Source: Rhizobium aethiopicum
GTDB lineage: Bacteria > Pseudomonadota > Alphaproteobacteria > Rhizobiales > Rhizobiaceae
Assembly (NCBI RefSeq): GCF_014197535.1
Contig: NZ_JACIFV010000022.1
Coordinates: forward strand, 1 to 64,000
DNA length: 64,000 nucleotides
Reading direction: 5' to 3'
The notes below the pieces were generated by a model. It did no database searches and had not been told where the DNA came from. It was given only the letters and a program-made list of their open reading frames with translations. Shown here piece by piece: positions 27,248-34,825 of the stretch; the stretch's first letter is position 1, and each line of letters begins with the position of its first letter. The translations under genes were made by a program, and so were the position numbers.

Positions 27248-28273
27248 TCAACCTCCGAGCTTTCCGAGAGAGGCAAGATTGGGAAACCCGAAGAGCGACA
27301 TATCCGCCGCCTCGGCGGCCGCGCCCGTGCGCAGGCCAGCGCGCAGCTTGGCGGAGCGGGCGCGCGGATTGGCTTCAGCCTCCGCCTCGCTCGCCGAAAC
27401 CATCGGCTTGCCGATCGCCGTGAAGGTCGCCGCCCGCTCGTGTGCGGCCGGCAGGTGCCGCGAGCCCGTCGCCTTGCCGGCGCGGTCGGAGAAGAATTTC
27501 TTGACGATGCGGTCTTCAAGCGAATGAAAGGTCACGACGACGAGCCGGCCGCCGGGCTTCAGAGCTCGTTCCGCCGCAAACAATGCCTGCGCCAGTTCCC
27601 CGAGCTCGTCATTGACGAAAATGCGCAAGGCCTGGAAGACGCGGGTCGCGGGATGGATCTTGTCCTTCATCTTGCGCGGGGTGACCAGCTCGATGAGGCC
27701 GGCAAGATCGCGGGTCGTTTCGAAGGGCTTTTCCTCGCGCCGCTTCTCAATCGCATGTGCGATTCGCGGCGCCTGGTTTTCCTCACCGAGAAAATGGAAG
27801 ATGCGGATCAGATCGGCGACCTTGGCGCGATTGACGACATCGGCGGCCGAAACACCTGTTGCCGACATGCGCATGTCGAGCGGCCCGCTCTTCTGGAAGG
27901 AGAAGCCGCGCTCGGGCTCATCGATCTGCATGGAAGAGACGCCGATATCGAGCACGACGCCGTCGAGCCCGCCCTGCGGCGCATGATCGGCGAGATTCGA
28001 GAACTGCGAGTGAATGAGCGTGAGACGACCGGCATGGGCGGCAACCATGGCCTGGCCTGCGGCAATTGCGCTGGGATCGCGATCGAGCGCGATCACCTCG
28101 GCCCCGGCCGCAAGAATGGCCGCGCTATAACCACCCGCGCCGAATGTACCGTCGAGAATGAGCTTGCCGGGTGCGGGCGAGAGCGCCGCGAGGACTTCAT
28201 TGAGAAGAACAGGAATGTGACGAACCGGTCCGCCACCGGCATCAGTTGAACCTCCGCCAGGATTCGTCACCAT
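27248..28273 (-). CDS. rsmH: 16S rRNA (cytosine1402-N4)-methyltransferase RsmH (MraW)
   Basis: This 341-aa SAM-dependent enzyme methylates N4 of C1402 in 16S rRNA. HIPVLLNEVLAALSP, the SAM-binding DGTFGAGGYSAAIL, the GVDGVVLDIGVSSMQ-like segment and VVTFHSLEDRIVKKFF are family signatures. The start MVTNPGGGSTDAGG has GAGGGAAC in front; the long upstream frame overlaps mraZ out of frame and is not family-like. It follows mraZ by 17 nt. Confidence 0.95.
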   Translation of the reverse strand: MVTNPGGGSTDAGGGPVRHIPVLLNEVLAALSPAPGKLILDGTFGAGGYSAAILAAGAEVIALDRDPSAIAAGQAMVAAHAGRLTLIHSQFSNLADHAPQGGLDGVVLDIGVSSMQIDEPERGFSFQKSGPLDMRMSATGVSAADVVNRAKVADLIRIFHFLGEENQAPRIAHAIEKRREEKPFETTRDLAGLIELVTPRKMKDKIHPATRVFQALRIFVNDELGELAQALFAAERALKPGGRLVVVTFHSLEDRIVKKFFSDRAGKATGSRHLPAAHERAATFTAIGKPMVSASEAEAEANPRARSAKLRAGLRTGAAAEAADMSLFGFPNLASLGKLGG

Positions 28274-28290
28274 TCCGTTCCCTCGTTCCT

Positions 28291-28728
28291 TCAGGAACGC
28301 TTGCCCGCCAGCTTGCGCTCCCCTCGTGCCTGCGCCTGCGCAGCCAAGAATGCCTGCGGCTGCCAGAGCTGAAAATGATCCGCCCGACCGACGAAGGTCA
28401 CTTCGTCCGAGACGCCGATGAAGTCGCGGATGAAATCCGTGACCATCAGCCGCCCCTCGGCATCGAGCTTCATGAAGACCCCGCCTCCGTGGATCAGAAG
28501 CGACATCGCGTTCGCGTCCGGCGAAAACGGATCTTCCGCAGCAATCTGCCGCTCGAATCTTTCGAGAAGATCCGGGCCACCGACGCTGATCGCCGGAAAC
28601 ACAAAGTCCTGGAAACAGTAAAGCTCCTGGACGTTGCGCTGCGCCAGCACGGAACGGAATGCCGAAGGCACGGAAACCCTGCCCTTGGCATCGATCCTGT
28701 TGGTCGCGTTCGAAAGGAAGCGGCTCAT
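28291..28728 (-). CDS. mraZ: Transcriptional regulator MraZ
   Basis: This 145-aa protein of two SpoVT/AbrB-like domains is the first gene of the dcw cluster and, in bacteria where it was tested, represses or tunes its own operon. MSRFLSNATNRIDAKGRVSVP is the first swapped-hairpin domain and MKLDAEGRLMVTDFIRDFIG the second. The start matches the family; the frame upstream is non-coding. Four TGGG repeats at 10-bp spacing, 174-207 nt upstream, are the likely operator. Confidence 0.94.
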   Translation of the reverse strand: MSRFLSNATNRIDAKGRVSVPSAFRSVLAQRNVQELYCFQDFVFPAISVGGPDLLERFERQIAAEDPFSPDANAMSLLIHGGGVFMKLDAEGRLMVTDFIRDFIGVSDEVTFVGRADHFQLWQPQAFLAAQAQARGERKLAGKRS

Positions 28729-28901
28729 GACTCGAAACATCCGTTCCCGCAGGGAGCCGGACAAAAAGACGCCCGAAAGTCCCAATATCAGGCACAGCTC
28801 CGCAAGCCGGATGAGCCAAATTCCACCCGACGCTTCCGGAAAGGAAGACGCCTTTGCTTTGCGATGAATGGGCAAATGATTGCCCTGATGCAGTGCGCAT
28901 T

Positions 28902-28935
28902 TGGGATAGCATGGGACCATATGGGCGTCAATGGG
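28902..28935. promoter_or_regulatory. MraZ operator: four TGGG direct repeats, 10-bp period
   Basis: TGGG occurs at 28902, 28912, 28922 and 28932, exactly one helical turn apart. MraZ of E. coli is known to bind TGGGN repeats separated by 5 nt, which is the same geometry. The repeats read on the plus strand, opposite to mraZ. Confidence 0.75.
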
Positions 28936-28987
28936 ATACGCCCATTTTGCAACGGACGCATGATCAAACATTTATAAGCTGTTAAGT

Positions 28988-29002
28988 TTAACAAAGGGTT
29001 AG
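28988..29002. promoter_or_regulatory. CtrA-like site (TTAA-N7-TTAG) upstream of mraZ
   Basis: The motif TTAACAAAGGGTTAG differs by one base from TTAA-N7-TTAA. It lies between rnpB and the MraZ boxes, in a stretch clearly richer in A and T than its surroundings. Its function is inferred only. Confidence 0.35.
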
Positions 29003-29142
29003 CGGCGCCATTTTCGGCATGACGCGCGTTGGTCGCGCGTCACAAAAAAACATCCATAAAGTGCATGAATATCAGCTTGAAAACAGCTGGTTTCAGCGGC
29101 TTAGGGTGAAAATCCCGGCCCTGCCGCAGCACGGATGTTAAT

Positions 29143-29545
29143 CGCCAGTTGGCCTGTAAGCCGGGTTCTGTATGGCTCCGGCGTGAACCGGAACGTGGCA
29201 GCCATTCCTCTGGGACAGCGCTCGCACGCTGCCTCACGCAACCCACCCGGATGACTGGCCTGGAAACCGGCCGGAGAGCCTTTCGGCCCGCCGCGTCATC
29301 CCTATTCGGTCTTGCTCCCGGTGGGGTTTACCGTGCCATATCCGTTGCCGGAGATGCGGTGGGCTCTTACCCCACCCTTTCACCCTTACCTGTCATGACA
29401 GGCGGTTTGCTTTCTGTGGCACTTTCCCTGAGGTCGCCCTCGCCGGACGTTATCCGGCACCGTGTTTCCGTGGAGCCCGGACTTTCCTCACCCTACCGCC
29501 TTTCGGCATTGGTAAAGCGCGGCTGCCCGGCCAACTGGCAGGGCT
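29143..29545 (-). ncRNA. rnpB: RNase P RNA (class A)
   Basis: On the minus strand the conserved 5' element GAAAGTCCGGGCTCC and the 3' element ACAGAACCCGGCTTACAGG (the two halves of helix P4 and the CCA-binding side) are present about 330 nt apart. The ends GCCAGTTGG (29531-29539, read in reverse) and CCAACTGGC (29144-29152) pair as helix P1, which sets the borders to within a few bases. About 400 nt is normal for alphaproteobacteria. It is the catalytic subunit that matures tRNA 5' ends. A 139-codon frame on the plus strand is only its complement. Confidence 0.95.
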
Positions 29546-29594
29546 CCCATAAACGAGAGAGCCCGTAATTGCTACTGAAATATAGGGGGCAGCC

Positions 29595-30770
29595 TTAACG
29601 GAAATTAGGTGTGAAATCCGCGGAGTAGCCCTGTTCGCTGATTCTGCCCGACAAAAGCAGCTCCGCGCCGAGCCTGCCGATTTCGTCCGAACTCTTGGCC
29701 GAGGTGCCGGCGCAGCCCGTCAGCACCGCGATCCCGGGCGAAGAGGTATAGCCGACCATCGGATAGCTGCTTTCCGTAAACGAGACGACGCAGGCGGCCG
29801 TCGAAATCGACAGCGGCGTCATATCGGGCACGAGGTCAGCGACGATGCGCTGCAGATACGAGCGCACGCTCTCGCGCCCTTCGGTCCTGAACCAGGCTCG
29901 CATCTCGATGTCGTTGTGTAAGATCAGATCGTCGGGATCGCCGCCGATCTTCAGGTAGAATTTGCCATCGGGATAACGGATCGGCGGCAGCAGATAGATG
30001 TGGATGCCGGGCACGTCGAGAATGAGCGACGGCATCGCCGCAAGGCGGAGCGCATCAGCCTCGCCGACCTCGAACAGCGTTACGGTCCGGCCATAAACCG
30101 TCATGGCAACAGGCCGTGGCAACAGATTCTCGGCAATGGAAAATCCGCCCGCCGCCAGCAGCACCTTTTCACTGCGATAGGTGAGGCCCCCGGCAGTCTT
30201 GACGCTCGCCAGCCCGCCCCCCTCGCGGATCGAGACCACATGATCCCGGATGACAGTCGCACCTGCCCTTTCTGCCAGCATAGATTGCGCCTTGACCAGT
30301 TTACGCGGACTGATATGTCCGGCGCCCCTCGCCTCGAACACACCTGCACTGCGGGCGGGAAAGGCAAAGAAGGGAAACGCGGTCTTCAATCCGCCGGCGT
30401 CCAGAAGCCTGGTCTCGACGCCGAGCGAAACGGCGGCCTGCCGAGTCCTTTCGAGATAATCGCTCCCATCAGGCGCGACGACGACGCAGCCGGCCTCCCG
30501 ATAGAAGTCGATGCCGCTCTCGTTCGCGATCTCGCCGTAGCGACCGATCGAGCGATTGGCGAGCAGCGCCCAGTTGCGGTCGGGATCGATGGTGCGGGTA
30601 ATGCGCCCCTCGTCGTAATGGCTGGCGAAAACGCCTTCATGCGCCTTGCGATCATCAGGCTCGTCCGGGCCGATCACCGCGACACCATCCGTCTGCCGCG
30701 CCAGATGCCGCGCGGCAGCGGCTCCCATCAGCCCGCGGCCGACGACGATATATTTGAAATCGACTGCCAT
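29595..30770 (-). CDS. FAD-dependent oxidoreductase (DAO family), copy 2 of a tandem pair
   Basis: This 391-aa enzyme has the N-terminal dinucleotide-binding motif VVGRGLMGAAAARHL and SHYDEGRITRTI in the flavin region. The C terminus SPGIAVLTGCAGTSAKSSDE is where DAO/sarcosine-oxidase-like proteins contact FAD. It probably oxidises a C-N bond of an amino acid or N-methyl amine; the substrate is not visible. It is clearly a paralogue of the gene 10 nt upstream, with colinear motifs throughout. The start follows GAGGAATATC. No transporter is adjacent to hint at the substrate. Confidence 0.85.
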   Translation of the reverse strand: MAVDFKYIVVGRGLMGAAAARHLARQTDGVAVIGPDEPDDRKAHEGVFASHYDEGRITRTIDPDRNWALLANRSIGRYGEIANESGIDFYREAGCVVVAPDGSDYLERTRQAAVSLGVETRLLDAGGLKTAFPFFAFPARSAGVFEARGAGHISPRKLVKAQSMLAERAGATVIRDHVVSIREGGGLASVKTAGGLTYRSEKVLLAAGGFSIAENLLPRPVAMTVYGRTVTLFEVGEADALRLAAMPSLILDVPGIHIYLLPPIRYPDGKFYLKIGGDPDDLILHNDIEMRAWFRTEGRESVRSYLQRIVADLVPDMTPLSISTAACVVSFTESSYPMVGYTSSPGIAVLTGCAGTSAKSSDEIGRLGAELLLSGRISEQGYSADFTPNFR

Positions 30771-30780
30771 GATATTCCTC

Positions 30781-31968
30781 TCAAGCGAAGACGGGCGCCA
30801 ATTCGCGGCCGAAGTCCTCGTCCCCGAGCCGCCCTTCCTTAAGAAGCACGGCGCCAAGACGCCCGAGTTCGTCGGAGGATTTGGCCGCGACGAAATTGCC
30901 GCCGGTCAGCACCGCAATCCGCGGCGACTGCGTGAAGCCGACATAGGGATAACCGGTCGGGGTGAAATTCGCCACACACGGAGCCGACGTGACCGGGCAG
31001 CCGGCAAGCTCCGGCATCAGTTGCAGGGCGATGCGCGAGAGATGATCGCGCTCGGCCACACTGCCGTCGGAACGGAACCACGTGGCGGCCTCTTCCAGCC
31101 GGCTGAAGGAAAGCGCCTCGGTATCGCCGCCGAGCTTCAGATAGGTCTTGCCATCGGGATAACGCACCGGCGGCAGAATATAGATGTGATCCTCCTCTCG
31201 GTCGCCGAGCACAATGGTCGACGGCATGTCGCCGAAAATCGTCATCTCGCGCTCGCCGATCTCGTAGAAGACAACGGTACGCGCCATGACTCTCAGATCG
31301 ACGCGACGCGGCAGCAAAGCATGGAAATTGCTGAAAGCGCCAGCCGCGACCAGCACGCCCTCGGCACTGTAGCTTCTGTCGCCAGCTGTCACCTCGACAT
31401 GGGAGCCCGCGTCGCGCACCGATGTCACGGTCGCTTCGATCAGCGAGACGCCGCCCTGTTCGGCGAGCTTGGCTTGCGCGCGCACCAGCGCCCGCGGATT
31501 GATGTGCCCGGCACGATTGCTCTCGAAATATCCGCTGAAGTCGGGGGCGACGTTAAGATAGGGAAAACGCTGCCTGAGTTCCGCCGGCGCGACGGTCTCG
31601 ATATCGCTACCGAGCGTTCGGCTGACGGCCAGCGCCCTCAGAAGAAAATCCTGCTCATCCCTAGGCGCCGGCCCGGCGAAAAGGCAGCCGACTTCCGAAA
31701 AGAAGGAAATGCCGCTCTTCGCCTCAATGTCGCGGTAGCGGCCGAGCGCCCGCGCAGCGAAGGTTCCCCAGGCAAGATTGCCGTCGAAGGTGCGGGTAAT
31801 GCGCGCTTCGTCATAGTGGCTGGCAAAGACGCCGCGATGAGCCTTACGCTCCTCGGGCTCCGGCGGGCCGATCAGCGCGATGCCGTCGGCCATGGAGGAG
31901 AGGTGCCGTGCCGCCGCCGTCCCCATCATGCCGCGCCCGATGACGATGAACCTGAAATCGACTGCCAT
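30781..31968 (-). CDS. FAD-dependent oxidoreductase (DAO family), copy 1 of a tandem pair
   Basis: This 395-aa enzyme is a paralogue of the next gene. It starts MAVDFRFIVIGRGMMGTAAA and contains GVFASHYDEARITRTFDG, GHINPRALVRAQAKLAEQGG and the C-terminal LTGGNFVAAKSSDELGRLG. The fold is that of sarcosine-oxidase/D-amino-acid-oxidase-like flavoproteins. The GRGMMG loop has Arg in place of the usual Gly or Ala. The tandem arrangement points to gene duplication followed by divergence. A perfect hairpin lies just upstream of its ribosome-binding site. The substrate is unknown. Confidence 0.85.
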   Translation of the reverse strand: MAVDFRFIVIGRGMMGTAAARHLSSMADGIALIGPPEPEERKAHRGVFASHYDEARITRTFDGNLAWGTFAARALGRYRDIEAKSGISFFSEVGCLFAGPAPRDEQDFLLRALAVSRTLGSDIETVAPAELRQRFPYLNVAPDFSGYFESNRAGHINPRALVRAQAKLAEQGGVSLIEATVTSVRDAGSHVEVTAGDRSYSAEGVLVAAGAFSNFHALLPRRVDLRVMARTVVFYEIGEREMTIFGDMPSTIVLGDREEDHIYILPPVRYPDGKTYLKLGGDTEALSFSRLEEAATWFRSDGSVAERDHLSRIALQLMPELAGCPVTSAPCVANFTPTGYPYVGFTQSPRIAVLTGGNFVAAKSSDELGRLGAVLLKEGRLGDEDFGRELAPVFA

Positions 31969-31982
31969 ATCTCACCCCATCT

Positions 31983-32011
31983 CGAGGTGGCCCACCTCGT
32001 TTCGAGGTGGG
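31983..32011 (-). promoter_or_regulatory. Hairpin of GAGGTGG/CCACCTC units before the oxidoreductase pair
   Basis: CGAGGTGG, CCCACCTCG, TTT and CGAGGTGGG follow one another, forming a perfect 9-bp stem with a 3-nt loop plus a competing partner arm. It lies 15-43 nt before the start codon, next to the ribosome-binding site GGGGTGAG, so it could control access to it. Confidence 0.45.
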
Positions 32012-32041
32012 ATATCATGGCGCGCATCCCGATTCATGTCG

Positions 32042-32070
32042 CAAAAACAGCGGCGGAGGATTTTCCTCCG
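32042..32070 (-). terminator. Probable terminator after the SLT gene
   Basis: On the minus strand the stem CGGAGGA / TCCTCCG with a 3-nt loop is followed within six bases by TTTTTGC, shortly after the transglycosylase stop. Confidence 0.5.
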
Positions 32071-32084
32071 GTCCGCTCGGCGGC

Positions 32085-32708
32085 TCAGTCGAGCATTGCC
32101 AGGACCTTACCGCAATAGGTCTTCGAAACCGGGTTCATGCGCGTTGCGCCGTGGCCGGCATTATACTTGAGGATGGTGTTGCAGGTCTCTCCACCACCGA
32201 GATCATGGGCAGCAGCCAGATATTTCATGCCGTACTTGATGTTGGTTTCCGGATCGAACAGGCCCTTGGCGCTGCCGGAATAACCCATCATGCGGGCCGT
32301 TGCAGGCTTTATCTGCATCAGGCCGATTTCACCGTGGCTGCCGCGTGCATTCGGATTGAAATTGCTTTCGACGCGGATGACCGCGGTCGCAAGCGCAACT
32401 GGTACAGCATATTGGTTCGCATATTTGCTGATCAGCGCGGAATAGGAATCGCCGGCAACATTGGCGACGGAATAACCGCTCTGGCGCTCGACCGTCTTCA
32501 GCGGGCGTTCCGCCGTCTTGAGCGGACGCTTCGCCGGCTTGACCGAACGTTCCGCTTTCTTCAACGGACGCTCTACCTTCTTCGAAGGACGCTCGACTTT
32601 CTTCACCGGCGCATCGGCTCGCACACCCCAACCATTCGCAAGCGCAAAGCTATTTCCCGCCAGCACCATGCCAACGCATGTTGCAGCAACAACAATCAGT
32701 TTTCTCAT
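32085..32708 (-). CDS. Secreted lytic transglycosylase (SLT domain) with heptad-repeat linker
   Basis: This 207-aa exported protein has a signal peptide at residues 1-24. A linker of six 7-residue repeats (KKVERPS, KKVERPL, KKAERSV and so on, residues 36-77) follows, then a C-terminal goose-type lysozyme-like domain. The catalytic glutamate is E114 in RVESNFNP. GEIGLMQIKPATARMMG and a C-terminal LKYNAGHG are the SLT motifs. It should cleave glycan strands in the periplasm. The basic Lys/Pro/Glu linker may bind or span the cell wall. The start MRKLIVVAATC is chosen over an upstream ATG to give a proper signal peptide. Confidence 0.88.
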   Translation of the reverse strand: MRKLIVVAATCVGMVLAGNSFALANGWGVRADAPVKKVERPSKKVERPLKKAERSVKPAKRPLKTAERPLKTVERQSGYSVANVAGDSYSALISKYANQYAVPVALATAVIRVESNFNPNARGSHGEIGLMQIKPATARMMGYSGSAKGLFDPETNIKYGMKYLAAAHDLGGGETCNTILKYNAGHGATRMNPVSKTYCGKVLAMLD

Positions 32709-32917
32709 GTAGTCTTGAACACTCCGACCCAAAGAATTTCCGGACGGCGCGCCTCGCTGTCATAATGAATACCAGATCAATGACCGATCGGGATTCACGG
32801 TAATTCTTATCGTTTCACATATCGCCCGTAGTTTAACCCGAAAACAACCCCGAGCACCGCTTGGCGGACGTTCTTAGACCATCGTAATGAGGAGATAATA
32901 GGGAAATGATGTGGCAG

Positions 32918-32949
32918 GCCGAATTTCGCGCTGCAATGCGAAATTCGGC
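32918..32949 (-). terminator. Perfect 12-bp hairpin after the amidase gene
   Basis: GCCGAATTTCGC and GCGAAATTCGGC with an 8-nt loop lie 21 nt past the amidase stop. There is no long T-run, so it may act as an mRNA 3' end stabiliser or a weak terminator. Confidence 0.5.
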
Positions 32950-32969
32950 GTTTGAGTAATTGCCGAGAA

Positions 32970-33731
32970 TCAGGAGTAACGCGGCAACGCCGACAGCAGC
33001 CGGTGCAGCGTGTCGATCGTCGAGAAATCGGCGATCCCGTCCACCCGTTCCGGCCGGAAATGGCGCTGGAAGGCTTCCACATCGCCGGCCGTCTTTTCGG
33101 AGAATTTCCCCGTAATTTCAGTACTGTAACCATAAAGCGACAGCATCGACTGCAGCGCTTCCACCGGCTGGCCGGCGTCCCCGCGCTGAAAGAAACGCCC
33201 ACCGGTGATCATCGCCGGCTCGACCCAATGGCCCACACCCGCCCGATGAAGCTCGGCCCAGGGGAATTTCTCGCCCGGATCGACCTTGCGAATCGGTGCG
33301 ACATCGGAATGCCCGAGCACCCTTTCCGACGCGATCGACCAACGTTTGACACAGTCGCGACACAATTCGATGACTGCTGCGATCTGTTCTTTCGGATAGT
33401 CGGGAAGGCCGCCGGGATGGCCGGCATTGGCGATTTCGATCCCGATCGACAGCGAATTGATATCGCTCTCGCCGTGCCAGCTGCTTTTGCCCGCATGCCA
33501 GGCGCGCCGCGCCTCCGGCACGAGCTGGATCACCTCGCCATTCTCGTGCACGAAATAATGGCTGGAAACCTGGCTCTCTTCCCGACAGAGCCAGTCGAGC
33601 GCGCCATCGGCCGTCGGCATACCGGTATAATGCAGGAGGATCATGTCGGGACGCCGCCCGTCTGCCCGCTCGCCGTGGTTGGGCGACGGCCGCACGCAAG
33701 CGCCTCGATAATCGGCCTCGAAAGAGGTCAT
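32970..33731 (-). CDS. N-acetylmuramoyl-L-alanine amidase, AmiD-like, with peptidoglycan-binding domain
   Basis: This 253-aa protein has an N-terminal Amidase_2 zinc domain. LLHYTGMPTADGALDWL carries the first His, SHYFVHENGEVIQLV and RAWHAGKSSW the next, and GHSDVAPIRKVDPGEKFPW the last zinc ligand and catalytic region. A C-terminal PG_binding_1 domain follows (VEALQSMLSLYGYSTEITG). It removes stem peptides from muramic acid. There is no obvious signal peptide, as in some AmpD-like recycling enzymes, so location is uncertain. It overlaps the djlA-like gene by 4 nt. Confidence 0.9.
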   Translation of the reverse strand: MTSFEADYRGACVRPSPNHGERADGRRPDMILLHYTGMPTADGALDWLCREESQVSSHYFVHENGEVIQLVPEARRAWHAGKSSWHGESDINSLSIGIEIANAGHPGGLPDYPKEQIAAVIELCRDCVKRWSIASERVLGHSDVAPIRKVDPGEKFPWAELHRAGVGHWVEPAMITGGRFFQRGDAGQPVEALQSMLSLYGYSTEITGKFSEKTAGDVEAFQRHFRPERVDGIADFSTIDTLHRLLSALPRYS

Positions 33732-34435
33732 GCGGCGCGGCGTTCCTTCTCGATCGCCGCATAGGCGGCGTTCAGCGCCGCCATGCGCTCATTGGCGATC
33801 AAGTGAAACTCCTTCGGCACCCCACGCGAGATCAGTCGATCGGGATGATGTTCGCTGACCAGGCCGCGGTAACGGCGGCGGATCGTCGGAAAATCATCGG
33901 AAGGCGACACGCCGAGCACCTTGTAGGGATCGCCGCCAGACGAGACGTGGCGAGCGGCGATCTGGTCGAAACGTGTCTCGCTCATTTCAAAGATTTCGGC
34001 GATGTGGCGCAGGAAATTCAGTTCCTTCTCATGGATCAGCCCGTCGGCCTTGGCGATATGGAAGAGGCCGTCGAGCACGTCTTCCAGCACCGTGCAATTG
34101 GCCGCGCAGGTGGTGCAGAGCGTGGAGAGCCGCTCGGCGTAGGCCTCATAGCCGGCAACATCCTGACGCGCGAGGTTATAAAGTCTGGCGACATTCTTGG
34201 CCTGGTCCTCGGGAAATTCGAAGATTTCCCGGAAGGCCTCGACCTCCCTCTCGCTGACGATGCCATCGGCCTTGGCCATCTTGGCCGAAAGCGCGATGAT
34301 TGCCACGGAGAACGCCACTTTGCGCCGGGTTTCGGGATCGCCTTCGAAAACCGTTCGGATCGCCTCGACGACCGCGGAAAGCGCATTGCCCGCGGTATTG
34401 CCAATGGCATTCAACAGTTTTTCCCAGAAGGACAT
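33728..34435 (-). CDS. DjlA-like protein: TerB domain plus J domain
   Basis: This 235-aa protein has an N-terminal all-alpha TerB/DUF533-like domain (AFSVAIIALSAKMAKADGIVSEREVEAFREIFEF) and a C-terminal DnaJ domain. The latter reads YKVLGVSPSDDFPTIRRRYRGLVSEHHPDRL, with the invariant HPD motif that stimulates DnaK ATPase. Unlike enteric DjlA there is no strong N-terminal membrane anchor, only a weakly hydrophobic start. It is translated just upstream of, and coupled with, the amidase gene, a pairing common in rhizobia. It is a co-chaperone by family; the client is unknown. Confidence 0.88.
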   Translation of the reverse strand: MSFWEKLLNAIGNTAGNALSAVVEAIRTVFEGDPETRRKVAFSVAIIALSAKMAKADGIVSEREVEAFREIFEFPEDQAKNVARLYNLARQDVAGYEAYAERLSTLCTTCAANCTVLEDVLDGLFHIAKADGLIHEKELNFLRHIAEIFEMSETRFDQIAARHVSSGGDPYKVLGVSPSDDFPTIRRRYRGLVSEHHPDRLISRGVPKEFHLIANERMAALNAAYAAIEKERRAA

Positions 34436-34825
34436 CGAAAATCTCTCGCACGCTTGTCAAGTATGAGCAATCAGCTTGACCAAAGAATCTGAGCCTTTGC
34501 AAGGCGACGATTGGTCGTAGGATCGAAAACAGTTTTCACAATTCGGTAATTATTGCACCGCAGCAAGCGGTCGGTCGCTTTCGCCGGATCGGCCGTAAGA
34601 GAGTGCTCGCACCATCTCACTCGATGCTTAACCGCCGATTTCCACAAACAGCTCCAGACAACCAACGCGGGCTTGAAACGATTATATCGATACTTCGCGC
34701 CGCCTTCGCCGTTGAACCCGGCAAAAAGCCGCTTCTTTCGTAAATTCTTTACTTTACAGAGCCCTTTCCCTGCCGCATCCATGCGCTAGCTAACGCCGCC
34801 CACAGAAACATCGCAGGAGGGATCC
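34436..34825. promoter_or_regulatory. Divergent 390-bp intergenic region, no gene seen
   Basis: This is the space between the djlA-like gene (minus) and the phosphofructokinase gene (plus), which must hold both promoters. Two overlapping short frames on opposite strands (34553-34789 and 34471-34782) lack ribosome-binding sites and protein-like composition. No RNA gene or repeat recognised. Confidence 0.4.

Noticed and set aside
29149..29568. 139-codon frame on the plus strand
   Set aside because: It is the complement of the RNase P RNA gene, whose conserved elements explain the sequence fully.
34471..34789. Two overlapping short frames in the 390-bp divergent gap
   Set aside because: Opposite strands, no ribosome-binding site, Arg/Cys-rich composition unlike neighbours.
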